Source: a virus. Taken from it: 24,415 nt of DNA. The translations under genes and the position numbers were made by a program. The notes under the pieces are model-generated. The model did no database searches and was not told the origin of the DNA. It saw only the letters and a list, made by a program, of their open reading frames with translations. Position 1 is the first letter of the stretch. Every line of letters begins with the position of its first letter. The stretch covers positions 1-24,415 of IMG/VR virus record IMGVR_UViG_3300006086_000035, one strand, 5' to 3'. Of the stretch, positions 15,201 through 23,864 are shown one piece after another.

Positions 15201-18200
15201 CGCCACGACCTTTGTTGAGCAACGCAAACCCGGAATACCCTGATTTGTTTTCTTGCTTACCAAAAGACAATCCGCGGTCGTTGGCGTGTTTAACGTATGC
15301 CCCCGTGTCTTCCGACATCAGTTCGTCGCTGACAGAAATCAAGCGTGCAAGATCGGAACGCTCGTCAACCTTGTGCAAACCTAAAGCGTTGGCAACAATG
15401 TCGAGCAAGCGGTGGAACCACGTGCGCCCTTTCGGGTCAATGCGGCTGGCCAAATACTCCTGCATTTTGGGGTTGGTAAGCCCCCACGATAGCAACTCAT
15501 GGGCGTTTTCCAGCGAGTTGTTTTTGCCTGAGAAAAATGCTTTTTCAAAGTCGTTTAGCTTGTTGGCATTTTTGCGACTAAGAATGTCTTGCCGTAGTTC
15601 GTTATAAAACTCTTGCAATTTGCGCGCTGCAGTACCTTCAGGGTTTGCACTGATGGCAGCTTGGGTCACTGAGTGAATGAGCTCATGCGCTAAAGTTTCT
15701 TGGTTGGTACCCGATCGGGCACCCATGTGCGCACCGTTGAGGTTAACTTCGACTTTGCTGGCTTCTCCTAAAACGCCGGGAGTGTGGCTGCTAACGCCAA
15801 CCATATTGCCACGCAGCGCACGGCCCGGCTCGGTCACTCCGAACGAAAACTCAAATCCTAGTTTTTTAAGCTGCTCATACCGTGCAAGCACGTTGGTCAA
15901 AATCTGTTTGCGAAACTTGTTAGTTTCTTTGGCAATCGCGTACTGGATAGCCTGTTTAAACGGCTCGGACCCTTTGGCAATTTGGCGCAAATCGTGGTCC
16001 ATCTGCAAATCGGCATCCGACGACGCGTTATCTGCCACATGTGCTGATTCAGTGGGGTCATCCGACTCGTCTTTCCAACGGCCGTCTTCCGTTGTATCGC
16101 CTTTTTCGTCCGCAGCAAGCTGAGTTTCTCCGGCGATTTCAGCGTCGCGTTTGTCGTACAGCTTCTGACGTTCGTCTTCGAGTTTGGTAACCAGCTTGTG
16201 GTCGCCTGCGTCTTCCGCATCAGCAATTTTGTCGTTGAGCTCGTCGATGCGTTCATCGATGGGTTTGTCTTCAGTTTTAACCAACGTCGTTGTTTCTTTT
16301 TCTTCTTGTTTTTTTAAACCTTTTTTGTACAAATCGGACAGCACTTTTTGCTGGTCGCGGATTTCTGAGGCCTTCTTTTTGTCGCCGGCTTTGAGCGCTG
16401 CTTGGAGCTGTTCTTCAAGCGCTTTGGTTTTTTGAACCAGCACTTCTTCATTGGTCGCTAAACCGCTGCCCCGAGTTTCTTCAATGGGCGTTTCAGGCTT
16501 TTCCGCTTCAATGGCTTTTTGTTGTTCGACTTCAGCCGTTTTTTCGGCTTTGGATTTGACGCCCATGTTGTCAGCGCCTTGCACGTGAATGCCGTCGCCA
16601 ATCATCAAATCTTTGGTTTGCTCTGGGCTGATGTCGTTGGTAAGCAGACTGGAATCACCACCGTCTTGTTGAATGGCTGCTTGTGTTTTGCGCTTGGCAG
16701 TTTTTTCTTGCGCGATGTCAAGGGCGTCTTTCACCGCAATGGCTTCGGCTGGTGTAATGTCACCTTTCTTCAAAGCGGCTTCAATGCGCTCTGCTGTCAA
16801 ACGGTTGACAGACTTGCGCACGCCGTCTTCAGACACCGGTTTCTTTTCGGCCGCACCAACTTCGCCAAACTTTTTACCGTTGGCAATTTGCCACACGCGC
16901 TCACCGAAAATTTTGCCGAATACTTTGTGAAACACATCAGCGGGCGGTATGGTCGTCTTTTCTGCAGCGTCCGCAGCCAGTTGTTCGGGCGTCTTGGCGT
17001 CTTCGGCAGCGCTTTCAGCTTCCACGCGTTTGCGGTTTTGCTTAGCTTGCGTCTCTTTGGCCGTCTTTGCGGTGGCATCCCAGTTTTCTTGGGTCAGTTC
17101 ACCCTTGGCATGCGTGTCGTCGATCACCGCGCGCTGCTCGGGCGTCAACTCGCTGTATTTGGGCAAGCCGGTCTTGAGGCGGTTAAACGCTTGTTCGGCC
17201 GTCAGCTTTTTCTCGATTTTGGGTGCTTTAAGAGTAAGCCTGCCCGGTGTGGCTGGTTTGACTTCGGTAGGTGCTTCACTGAAATCTGGAACGACTGATT
17301 TGGGTAAAGCCGGCGCGCGCTGAACTTTTCCAGTAGGCAAACCGGTTTGTCCGGTTTTGACAGGGCGTTCAACAGGTTTATCGGTTGGTCGTGCACCGTT
17401 GCCGTAATAATCGCCGTTTGTGGCAACCCAACCTTCGTTGGTGCCAACGATCATAGGTTTCTCTACTGCAGACGCACCCACACGGGCATTTCCGCCAGAA
17501 ACAGGCGTTAGCACGCCGGCTGAAGATGCTTCGGTGCTGGGACGAACGTCTCCAGTGGGCTGTTTATCGTTAGCAATTCCAGTTCCCACGCTTCTTGCAG
17601 GCTCAACACTTGTAGGTTGACCCACTCCTGCAGTTCCGGGTGCAACGGGTCCAGATGTGCCGTCATTTTGTGCGCCTTTCAGTTTGGCAATTTCTTCGTC
17701 TGCCAACGCCATTTTGCCAGCCTTTAACGCTTTGACGAGCGTTTCGGCTTCTGGACTTTCAAGGTTGATGCCCGCGTCCATGGCGGCTGCGGCTTTGTCG
17801 CGCGCTGGTTTGTTCTTTTTGGGGATGCCAACAGCGTTCAGTGCGTCTTCCCGCACCAATTCAGCCCGTTCTTGATCGGCAGTTGGTGCGGCAGGCTCAG
17901 CGCCCGGAGGTGCGCCGGGCGGCGGATTTCCCGGTGGAGGCGGCGGTGCGTTGGGGTCGACCGGCGGCTGGCCTTTTTTACCTTTAGGTGTAAGGGCAAC
18001 AGGTGCTTCGGGTTGTGCTGGCCATGCAGCTTCCACGTCGGCTTGACGCGATGCATCGGGGGCAGGTGCTTGAGCTGCTGGAGCCTGACCGCCAAATCCC
18101 GGGGTTTCACCGCGCGCCGCGCGTTCTGCCGCAATCATGTTGTCGGCGTAGGCGTTGGTCGACCGGGCTTGCGTATCAGCCGTGTATTGCGCAGCCGCGT

Positions 18201-19632
18201 TTTTGCCGGCCAATGCACCGACTTCGGGTTGAATATCCTTGGCTGCTTTGTCCATTTTGACGGCTTGCAGCAAATCGATTTGCTGGTCCGGGGTAGCTAA
18301 CGCATCGCCCAACGCGCTGCGTCGAGTCGAATCTTGCACCGAATGAATGCCTGCCAACGGAGACAACACCGCGCCAAACGACAGCCCGGCGCCAAGACCG
18401 TGCAACATTGCATCCCCAACGTCTTGTTGTTGACCGCCGTAAGCATTGTTCGACGCCGCGCTGGCGCCAGCCATACCCGACATGACGCCGCCCTGAACAC
18501 CAATATTGCCGGCTCCGTTGGCCAGCATGCGCGCAAAGTACGCGGGGTTTGTTACGGCCGCTGCGGCTTGCTCTGCGGTCATGGCGCCTTTGCCGACAGC
18601 TTGTTGAAGCTTGGCTACCACTTGCTGAGCTGCGCCGTACGTGCCAGAACTGGCAACTTTGCCAAGATGCCCCATGGCCATAAGGCCACCACCTTGCGTA
18701 AAAAAATCTACCCATCCAGCTTGGTTAGCTTGATCAGGCGCGACACCTTGTTGCAAAAGCGACTCTTTTTTCTGCTGAGCAGCCTGTCCGCCAAACAGGC
18801 CCATGTTGAGCCCCACGTCGCCCAGAATTTGAAACGCTCGGGGTAACGCGGTTTCAGGCAACGCAAGAGATGCCGCCATGATTGGCAGCATGGGCGCAGC
18901 ATCGGCCATCGTCTGAACAAACCACGAACCAACAGGACCGCGACCTAACGTGTCAGGAACTTGATCAGCGCCGGTAAACCGGTCGACGGCAGCACCTGCG
19001 TTGTTGAGCCCCTGACCCACAGTGTCTGCGCCAGCCCATTGAGCAGCATCGCCAGCAGTATTTAAAAACGCCCCGGGCGCGCGTGTCGCCAATTCTTTGA
19101 CGCCTTGATACGCGTTGCTAAGCGTGCCGTGGTTGATGTTTTGCAGATAACCCGATACAAGTTTGGCTGGAACCAGTTTGTAACCGGGAGGTGCCGTCGT
19201 TGCGGATTGTTGGCCGTCGGGTGAATTAACCGCGTTCCACACAGCCGTCGGGTTGCTATCAATATCGTAGCTTTTGCCACCGATCAGAATGCTTTTGTCG
19301 TCCGCAGATACCGCGTAACTTGGCTGAGACGCTTGGGGTTGCAACAAAGCTTGCGTGTTGGCTTGCGCGTTGCCTGCTTGTTGCGCATACATTTGCTGAA
19401 TAACGGTGTCGTTATTTTGCGGTGCGGCTTGTTGAGGGGAATTGAAATAATTATCAAACCCCGACGGGCCTGTCGGCAGTTGCGGCATGCTGGACTGCGC
19501 AGGGGGTTGCCCGGCAGAACCTAACGGCTGATTTTGAGGGAGGCCCATGACGGCCCCCGTTGCGCTATTGCCCCCCGCAAGATTTGAACTCGCAAAGGTA
19601 TCCGGATTTTTCGCGGCGGGCGTAACTGCCAT
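12223..19632 (-). CDS. Giant virion/ejection-type protein with HELIH metallopeptidase-like site
   Basis: This 2469-residue protein starts behind TAAGGAG. The N-terminus is Gln/Ala/Pro-rich and disordered, then come hydrophobic and Gly/Ala-rich segments at about 240-430. A proline run lies at about 558-580, followed by long charged, Lys/Glu-rich regions with coiled coil at about 1025-1175. A peptidase-like site, LAHELIH (H1316, E1317, H1320), is followed by ENAHE at 1375-1379, which could supply the third zinc ligand. The C-terminal third is helical, with PYVSMQRRGDFVAVG, a TSPAHYVGNLMQPW segment at about 1980-1995 and a hydrophobic segment near 2180-2215. Similar very long multidomain proteins occur in podophages as internal virion or 'polyvalent' proteins delivered with the DNA. 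The role is inferred; no lytic transglycosylase motif was seen. Confidence 0.85.
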   Translation of the reverse strand: MAVTPAAKNPDTFASSNLAGGNSATGAVMGLPQNQPLGSAGQPPAQSSMPQLPTGPSGFDNYFNSPQQAAPQNNDTVIQQMYAQQAGNAQANTQALLQPQASQPSYAVSADDKSILIGGKSYDIDSNPTAVWNAVNSPDGQQSATTAPPGYKLVPAKLVSGYLQNINHGTLSNAYQGVKELATRAPGAFLNTAGDAAQWAGADTVGQGLNNAGAAVDRFTGADQVPDTLGRGPVGSWFVQTMADAAPMLPIMAASLALPETALPRAFQILGDVGLNMGLFGGQAAQQKKESLLQQGVAPDQANQAGWVDFFTQGGGLMAMGHLGKVASSGTYGAAQQVVAKLQQAVGKGAMTAEQAAAAVTNPAYFARMLANGAGNIGVQGGVMSGMAGASAASNNAYGGQQQDVGDAMLHGLGAGLSFGAVLSPLAGIHSVQDSTRRSALGDALATPDQQIDLLQAVKMDKAAKDIQPEVGALAGKNAAAQYTADTQARSTNAYADNMIAAERAARGETPGFGGQAPAAQAPAPDASRQADVEAAWPAQPEAPVALTPKGKKGQPPVDPNAPPPPPGNPPPGAPPGAEPAAPTADQERAELVREDALNAVGIPKKNKPARDKAAAAMDAGINLESPEAETLVKALKAGKMALADEEIAKLKGAQNDGTSGPVAPGTAGVGQPTSVEPARSVGTGIANDKQPTGDVRPSTEASSAGVLTPVSGGNARVGASAVEKPMIVGTNEGWVATNGDYYGNGARPTDKPVERPVKTGQTGLPTGKVQRAPALPKSVVPDFSEAPTEVKPATPGRLTLKAPKIEKKLTAEQAFNRLKTGLPKYSELTPEQRAVIDDTHAKGELTQENWDATAKTAKETQAKQNRKRVEAESAAEDAKTPEQLAADAAEKTTIPPADVFHKVFGKIFGERVWQIANGKKFGEVGAAEKKPVSEDGVRKSVNRLTAERIEAALKKGDITPAEAIAVKDALDIAQEKTAKRKTQAAIQQDGGDSSLLTNDISPEQTKDLMIGDGIHVQGADNMGVKSKAEKTAEVEQQKAIEAEKPETPIEETRGSGLATNEEVLVQKTKALEEQLQAALKAGDKKKASEIRDQQKVLSDLYKKGLKKQEEKETTTLVKTEDKPIDERIDELNDKIADAEDAGDHKLVTKLEDERQKLYDKRDAEIAGETQLAADEKGDTTEDGRWKDESDDPTESAHVADNASSDADLQMDHDLRQIAKGSEPFKQAIQYAIAKETNKFRKQILTNVLARYEQLKKLGFEFSFGVTEPGRALRGNMVGVSSHTPGVLGEASKVEVNLNGAHMGARSGTNQETLAHELIHSVTQAAISANPEGTAARKLQEFYNELRQDILSRKNANKLNDFEKAFFSGKNNSLENAHELLSWGLTNPKMQEYLASRIDPKGRTWFHRLLDIVANALGLHKVDERSDLARLISVSDELMSEDTGAYVKHANDRGLSFGKQENKSGYSGFALLNKGRGEIVYDKDGLILIRSKNLRGDEIFVPGKAGVGIARVGLDHFTGDWISPADMAKLKDVANSLKTEGAAMVSRNIDKLPDRLQEPARTITDRLNRWTNSGLDKVIFTRDLVKRGVARGLHALETFDEHRESRDALAGHYQKAALNAVEDVRTFSTPEKRTLSEFLQESTLSTAWGYGPKRAENSRAAKLYDALSPRAKRVAEAVFAHGDTILKAKKDAITELADSMYKPMIAEATAAGHHNVARDLEREREGLLKKYNTLLSIGEGQPYVSMQRRGDFVAVGKSDEYLKAEAAANAEDATPTHRALLEKMQTDPNHYLVSEAQSEQEAKALRDNMRAAGFPSTGDHTYYKPKDRWTQEGGGVLAGMARLRNKLDMMAQESTNPADKAQAASMRNLLTHMWLDALSHRSSRKAEMRRVGVHGTMDVVDSFRQSAAADAHFISGIKYNDKMLTALKNARKQADRGEGEERTTNLNLLDEFLKRHEQSTNAVPTPWANKITKATALWQIATSPAHYVGNLMQPWTMTLPYLQAQHGYAKGMNEFFKAYKEIGGILGKTGLLRSLRIEDMPADVRAPMQRLLELGRLDIGMNTEYGSMSMHPKNIVTRAAQAATDRVAAASLKMEALNRLASAAAAYRLEFARTGDAEKALHYAADVVAETHGDHSRANAPRVFNNGFGKVALQFRKFQLVQLTQMAKMIGNLKTADPEERAIAIRHLAYTLAHVGVLGGVIGMPGFSTYSAVSQNLTNMLTGIEGEDWETKIEKAVGDKNVAQLLLRGIPGALGVDLTSKVGYGDMLGIAPYTNVNPADRKSVQDAIGQVTAGPFGGLVGRAAESLHHILVGNYYKGIEGMMPQGIANVMRGARELTNGVTNTKNDKLMNLNAGEAFAEALGFQPSSKSLMQSETGAMIQSTEQFKDRLEMLKERYNNTVQSHGDPSSDIKNLNELRAEMQARGFKPTPLGDMLRAPTQQLIRQIFTTPSGVQYKPSDTGRAAAQFPK

Positions 19633-19669
19633 TGCAACTCCTTAACTGGGCCTATTCTAAGGCCCGGGG

Positions 19670-21325
19670 CTACGAAATGGCAACGGGAGCACCGGGAAAT
19701 TTGCCAGTGGCCGGGCCACCAAGCGGCGTCGCTTGGTTTGTTTTCGGATTGATAACGTACACCGTTCCGTCGTTGGACGACACAGTTTTGATAGCGCCAG
19801 TCTCGATGGCTTTTTGGAACTCTTGCGAGCTGTTGACGCCCATTTGTTTGAGCAATTCCACGTTGCCTTGGTAGTACGCTTTGGCCAACTCGGGTGCAGC
19901 TTTGGCCATAGCCATTGCTTTTTCCTGTTGAACTTGAACGCTCATTTGTTGCGCGCTGTGGTTTAAAGCAAAGCCCATAGTACCCGCCAAGTCGTGTGGC
20001 GTTCCCGTGGTAATAACCGTGCCGTTCTGCGCGCGCATAGCGTACTGCCCGTTACCTGTGGGTACGAGCTGAATCGGTGTGCCTGCACGCGACGTGTATT
20101 CTTGGAACAAAGTCTTAAACGCGTTCATGTCCCCAGCCTGCGCCTGCTGCGTGGTCATGTAAATCTGCGAATCGTAATATCCTTGTTGCGCCTGTCCAAG
20201 CGATTGCTGGGCTTGCATGTACGCTTGCCCGGTGGTGGGGTCTTCGGGGTGCGCTTGGTATCGCATTTGCGCTAATTTAAGTTGCTGCGCGCTCATCATG
20301 GCTTGCTGGCGCAGGCTTGCGATCGTGCGATCGTCATATGTCCCGGGCATTTGGAACGCCCCGCCGGGGCCAACAAACGTGGGCTTGGACGGGTCATTGG
20401 CGGGCGCAGCCGAAGCGGTTTGCGGCAAACCTTGTAACCCGGGGGCTGCGGCAGCAATGGATTTGCTGGGCCCAGTGTAGGTACCTTGTGGGCCTTGCGC
20501 TTGGCGTTGAAGATCGGCAATCTCTTGCCGAATCATTTGCTTGGATGCTTCGTCGGGGACTTTTTGCAAGTCTTGTTGCAGCGCCGCAATGTTTCTGGCA
20601 ATAGCGCCCGGGTCTCGCCCTATGTCGCCATTGACTTGCGCGGCCATCGCTGCATCAGACGCGTTGAGCTTTTGGCCGGACGAGTTAGTCGTTGGGGGCA
20701 AGCTGGTTCCCGTAGCTTGTGTTCCACCGGCCGGAGGCTTGTTAGACCGGCCAGCGTTGTATTCAGCCAGCGTAGTAGGCGCAGGGGGGATGCCGGTATC
20801 GACAGGGCTAATTATGGCCCCGGGGAGGTTGGTACCGATTATGTTGCCATCAGAGCCGTTAAGCATCTGGAGCTGACGCAGCCGCAACGCTTGCCCTTGT
20901 GGGGTGTTAAGCCCTAAATTTACGTTGTTTGGCCCCATCCCAATGGCGGTGGCGTTGCCCGGGTTGTTGTAATTAGCTAGGCGGTTAAGTTCAGCGGTTG
21001 TCGAGTCCGGTGCTATGGCGTAGTTGATCTGCCCGGGCGTCTCGGTGGGCTTAACAGGGTTGGTTCCAACGGTGCCGGTAGGCACAGTAGTAGCCCCGGG
21101 GGCGGTAGCCGACGCGTCGTTAGTAGCCCCAGAATCAGGGAACTGCTGCTCTCCCGTTGCTGTGGGCAGCCCTTTGGCGGCCGCAGGGTCCAAAGACTGA
21201 TTAGTTTGTTGGCGCATCTGCCCAGCCGTGATCGCGTCACGGGTCATTTGGTCAGAGCTTTGCAGCGCTTTCAGGGACGCAGCGTACTGCTGGTTCGAGT
21301 CATTGTCGTTGCCATAGAGGCTCAT
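19670..21325 (-). CDS. Gln/Ala-rich virion protein, probable internal or tail component
   Basis: The 551-residue product has a polar, Thr/Pro/Asn-rich first half and a more ordered Gln-rich helical region at about 325-480 (QAMMSAQQLKLAQMRYQAH, then QAQQSLGQAQQGYYDSQI). Near the end a short beta-like element reads DGTVYVINPKTNQATPLGG. There is no signal peptide or membrane segment. AAGGGG precedes the ATG and overlaps the stop of the upstream gene. Position just before the giant gene and low complexity suggest a partner in the ejection apparatus. It is not assignable to a named family. Confidence 0.72.
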   Translation of the reverse strand: MSLYGNDNDSNQQYAASLKALQSSDQMTRDAITAGQMRQQTNQSLDPAAAKGLPTATGEQQFPDSGATNDASATAPGATTVPTGTVGTNPVKPTETPGQINYAIAPDSTTAELNRLANYNNPGNATAIGMGPNNVNLGLNTPQGQALRLRQLQMLNGSDGNIIGTNLPGAIISPVDTGIPPAPTTLAEYNAGRSNKPPAGGTQATGTSLPPTTNSSGQKLNASDAAMAAQVNGDIGRDPGAIARNIAALQQDLQKVPDEASKQMIRQEIADLQRQAQGPQGTYTGPSKSIAAAAPGLQGLPQTASAAPANDPSKPTFVGPGGAFQMPGTYDDRTIASLRQQAMMSAQQLKLAQMRYQAHPEDPTTGQAYMQAQQSLGQAQQGYYDSQIYMTTQQAQAGDMNAFKTLFQEYTSRAGTPIQLVPTGNGQYAMRAQNGTVITTGTPHDLAGTMGFALNHSAQQMSVQVQQEKAMAMAKAAPELAKAYYQGNVELLKQMGVNSSQEFQKAIETGAIKTVSSNDGTVYVINPKTNQATPLGGPATGKFPGAPVAIS

Positions 21326-21334
21326 GGTGTCCCC

Positions 21335-22342
21335 TTAAGTGCCGGTGGAATCAGTGGCGTTTTTGATTGAGCCGTCTTTGCTGTTGCCAGCGTAAATGTT
21401 GTAGGCATTTCCAAGGTTTGCCGCGACAGCGGTATTGGTGCTGTTTGTGCCGTTCTGCGAAGTTTGCTGCGCCGCGCCCAGAGATGTGTCAGCGCCCACT
21501 TGCGGAGTGTATGCGGTGAGTAATCCTGCACCTTGCGTTTCTTGCGCGCCCATTGCAGACTGCCCTTGCGCCCACGCCGTTCCGTTGTTTTGGGAAGCGG
21601 TGGTAGCGTGCTGAGCCATGGCGCTGTCGTATTGCGGGTCACCTGCATGGTAACCCTCACGATTAAGCTGGGTCTGCAAAGCCGAACCCGTGGCGGCATT
21701 CGAGTTCATGGAGCCAGCTAATGCATTGTTTGCCAGATACGGCGCTTGCCCAATCAACGAGTTGCCCACGGCGGTTTTGCCAGCAGCGGTGGCTTGATTT
21801 GACGCGTTACCTTGCGCTTGCACGTCGGCCGCGGTTTGGTACCCTTGAGGGACGCTGTGGTTGGCCGTCAACGAGTTGGCCAAGTTCAACCCCGCATTCA
21901 CCAACTGAGGGTTTTGTTTCAGGTATTTGCCGACATTGTCCAAGCCACCGGTCATGTCTGTACCAGTTGAGGCTGGGCCGGGGGTGTCAATGGGCGGAGT
22001 GTACGCACCGCCCCCAGAGCCTATGGGTCCAAGGTTGGTGCCCGGCGAACTATTTGCTACGCCAGAGCTCACGCCGCTTCCCGACAGATCGAGGCCGGGC
22101 GTAGCAGCGCCGGAATACCCCAACCCGCCGGGGCCGCCGTACGTGGTGGCCGCCGTTTGCGCCAAATTACCAAGGTCTGTTCCAGCTGCGGCAGAAGGCG
22201 CGTCCAGTGGTGCTCCGCTAAACGCTGGCAAAGTCCCAGAAGCTGCGTCTGTAGGCACTCCACCGCCAAGGTCCGGTAAAGACGATGTGTCTGTTCCGTC
22301 GCCACCGGTAAAAAAACTTAACGCAGTATCCCAAATTGACAT
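21335..22342 (-). CDS. Gly/Ala/Ser/Thr-rich low-complexity virion protein
   Basis: The 335-residue product starts MSIWDTALSFFTGGDG, then runs through a Gly/Ser/Ala/Pro-rich stretch up to about residue 130. A more regular helical region follows (VGKYLKQNPQLVNAGLNLAN; YDSAMAQHATTASQNNG). Its pattern of small residues and Asn/Gln is typical of phage structural components that thread through narrow channels. TAAGGAG lies before the ATG and includes the stop of the upstream gene. No catalytic motif, no Cys. Function within the virion is unknown. Confidence 0.68.
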   Translation of the reverse strand: MSIWDTALSFFTGGDGTDTSSLPDLGGGVPTDAASGTLPAFSGAPLDAPSAAAGTDLGNLAQTAATTYGGPGGLGYSGAATPGLDLSGSGVSSGVANSSPGTNLGPIGSGGGAYTPPIDTPGPASTGTDMTGGLDNVGKYLKQNPQLVNAGLNLANSLTANHSVPQGYQTAADVQAQGNASNQATAAGKTAVGNSLIGQAPYLANNALAGSMNSNAATGSALQTQLNREGYHAGDPQYDSAMAQHATTASQNNGTAWAQGQSAMGAQETQGAGLLTAYTPQVGADTSLGAAQQTSQNGTNSTNTAVAANLGNAYNIYAGNSKDGSIKNATDSTGT

Positions 22343-22351
22343 AAAAACTCC

Positions 22352-23863
22352 TTAGCGCGGCTGCATCGCCGCAGGCGTGTGGTACTTGCGTACTATGTTG
22401 TCGAAGAACTCTTTGCCCTTCGTGGCTACCACGTCCGCAGGAATAATGTACTCGCCGTTGCTGAGTTTTACTGCTTGACCAGAATCTGTGTTGTGCGCTT
22501 GGATGGAGTCGCTGGTGCCGGTGCCCGGCCCATGTAACATGCCGCCGTTCTTGAACGCACCTTGGCGGTCACCATGTTGCGCTGCTTGAGATACGGCCAT
22601 CAACGCCATGCATAACTGCTGGTTGAACTGCTGGGGCAGCTGAGGTGCGTCTGGCAGCCCAGCTTGAATGGCGAATTGGCGCAACTTTGGCCAAAGTTCA
22701 GGGTTTTGCATAGCTGATTGCGCAAGCTGACCGAGCATCTGCAATTGTTGCGGGTTTACTTGGCCTGACTGAATAGCTTGAGACATGTCAGTCTGAATGG
22801 CCTGCATAACTTGCGGATTAGCCAGTTTGTTTTGAACGTGCAATGCGGCAATCGCCGGGTGCATGTCTGGGGGCGGGCTACCCGCAGAAGCACCGGCCGG
22901 GGCCATTTGCAGACCAGCAGTAGCCATTGTCGGATTAGCACCTTGTTGCACAGGCATTGGCTGTTGAGGCTGTTGCGCACCCGTAAGGCCGCCGTCTGCG
23001 TACCCTGCACCACCCGTTCCAGACCCTTCACCGCCATGGGGGCCTGCGTTGCCCCCTCCGCCCCCTCCGCCGCCATTACCATTGCCTCCGCCGTCGTCCG
23101 CAGATTTGCCCGGGTTACCATCCATGCCCGTCATACCATTAGGACCAATGCCCGCAGGTGCGCCACCAGTAGGCGCTTGGCCTTGCTGAGTTGCTGGGTC
23201 GGCTTGCGTCGGGTTAGCGGCAAAGGTGTTTGTGGCGGTCGCAAACGCAGGGTCCGTGTTCGTAGAAATAGTGGCCCCTTGCATTGTCGCCGGGTCTGCA
23301 GCTACGGGATTAGCCGCGGGCGCGTCTGCTAGAGGCGTTCCAAATAACGCGTTCATTCCTGCCGTTATAGGGCCAAACTGCGACAAATTTGCGCCAAACG
23401 TCGCTGAAGCTGGGCTGTTGCCAGACGTAGTACCAGTGCTATACCCGTCAGCCACATTTGTACCAAACCCCATCAATCCACCGATTACAGGGCCAAATGC
23501 CAAAGTACCAACTGTGCTGGCTATTTTGCCGGAAGTACCGTCGGCAACCCCGGTTCCATCTGACGCTGGAGCAGCAGTATTGCCACCGGGGGTCGAGTTA
23601 CCCCCTTTAGTGTTTGCGTAAGCTGGCGTAGTGGGCGGTGCTTCAGTTACGGGCGCGTACTGAAGCCCGACGCCTTGGCCCCCCGCGGACTGCTGTCGCA
23701 GGTAGTCACCAAAGTTTTGCCCTGCGGTCGGTGTATCCAGATTGGCAGGGCTGTTTGGGTCGCTCGACGTAGCGATCGTGCCGCCGTCAGCGTATTGAAT
23801 CCCCATGGTCGGGCCGGGCATCTGGCCGCCGTCAGCATATCTATTTTGCGGTTTTGCAGCCAT
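22352..23863 (-). CDS. Virion protein with YADGG motifs and conserved phage C-terminal domain
   Basis: The 503-residue product carries the motif YADGG near residues 9, 24 and 286, embedded in Gly/Pro-rich sequence, and an uninterrupted run of eight glycines. A helical Gln-rich region follows (NPQVMQAIQTDMSQAIQ; QFAIQAGLP). The C-terminus reads GPGTGTSDSIQAHNTDSG, then VKLSNGEYIIPADVV and GKEFFDNIV, a recurring ending in phage tail or internal virion proteins. GGAG precedes the ATG. The three-part architecture suggests a structural protein with a conserved interaction tail, but its exact place in the particle is unknown. The gap to its upstream neighbour is one base. Confidence 0.78.
   Translation of the reverse strand: MAAKPQNRYADGGQMPGPTMGIQYADGGTIATSSDPNSPANLDTPTAGQNFGDYLRQQSAGGQGVGLQYAPVTEAPPTTPAYANTKGGNSTPGGNTAAPASDGTGVADGTSGKIASTVGTLAFGPVIGGLMGFGTNVADGYSTGTTSGNSPASATFGANLSQFGPITAGMNALFGTPLADAPAANPVAADPATMQGATISTNTDPAFATATNTFAANPTQADPATQQGQAPTGGAPAGIGPNGMTGMDGNPGKSADDGGGNGNGGGGGGGGNAGPHGGEGSGTGGAGYADGGLTGAQQPQQPMPVQQGANPTMATAGLQMAPAGASAGSPPPDMHPAIAALHVQNKLANPQVMQAIQTDMSQAIQSGQVNPQQLQMLGQLAQSAMQNPELWPKLRQFAIQAGLPDAPQLPQQFNQQLCMALMAVSQAAQHGDRQGAFKNGGMLHGPGTGTSDSIQAHNTDSGQAVKLSNGEYIIPADVVATKGKEFFDNIVRKYHTPAAMQPR
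23038..23096 (-). repeat. Poly-glycine-coding, CCC/CCG-rich low-complexity tract
   Basis: On the + strand this stretch is dominated by CCC, CCT and CCG triplets. Within the 503-residue protein it encodes Asp-Asp-Gly repeats and an eight-glycine run. It is low-complexity coding sequence, not an independent element, and is prone to length variation. Confidence 0.7.
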
Positions 23864-23864
23864 A

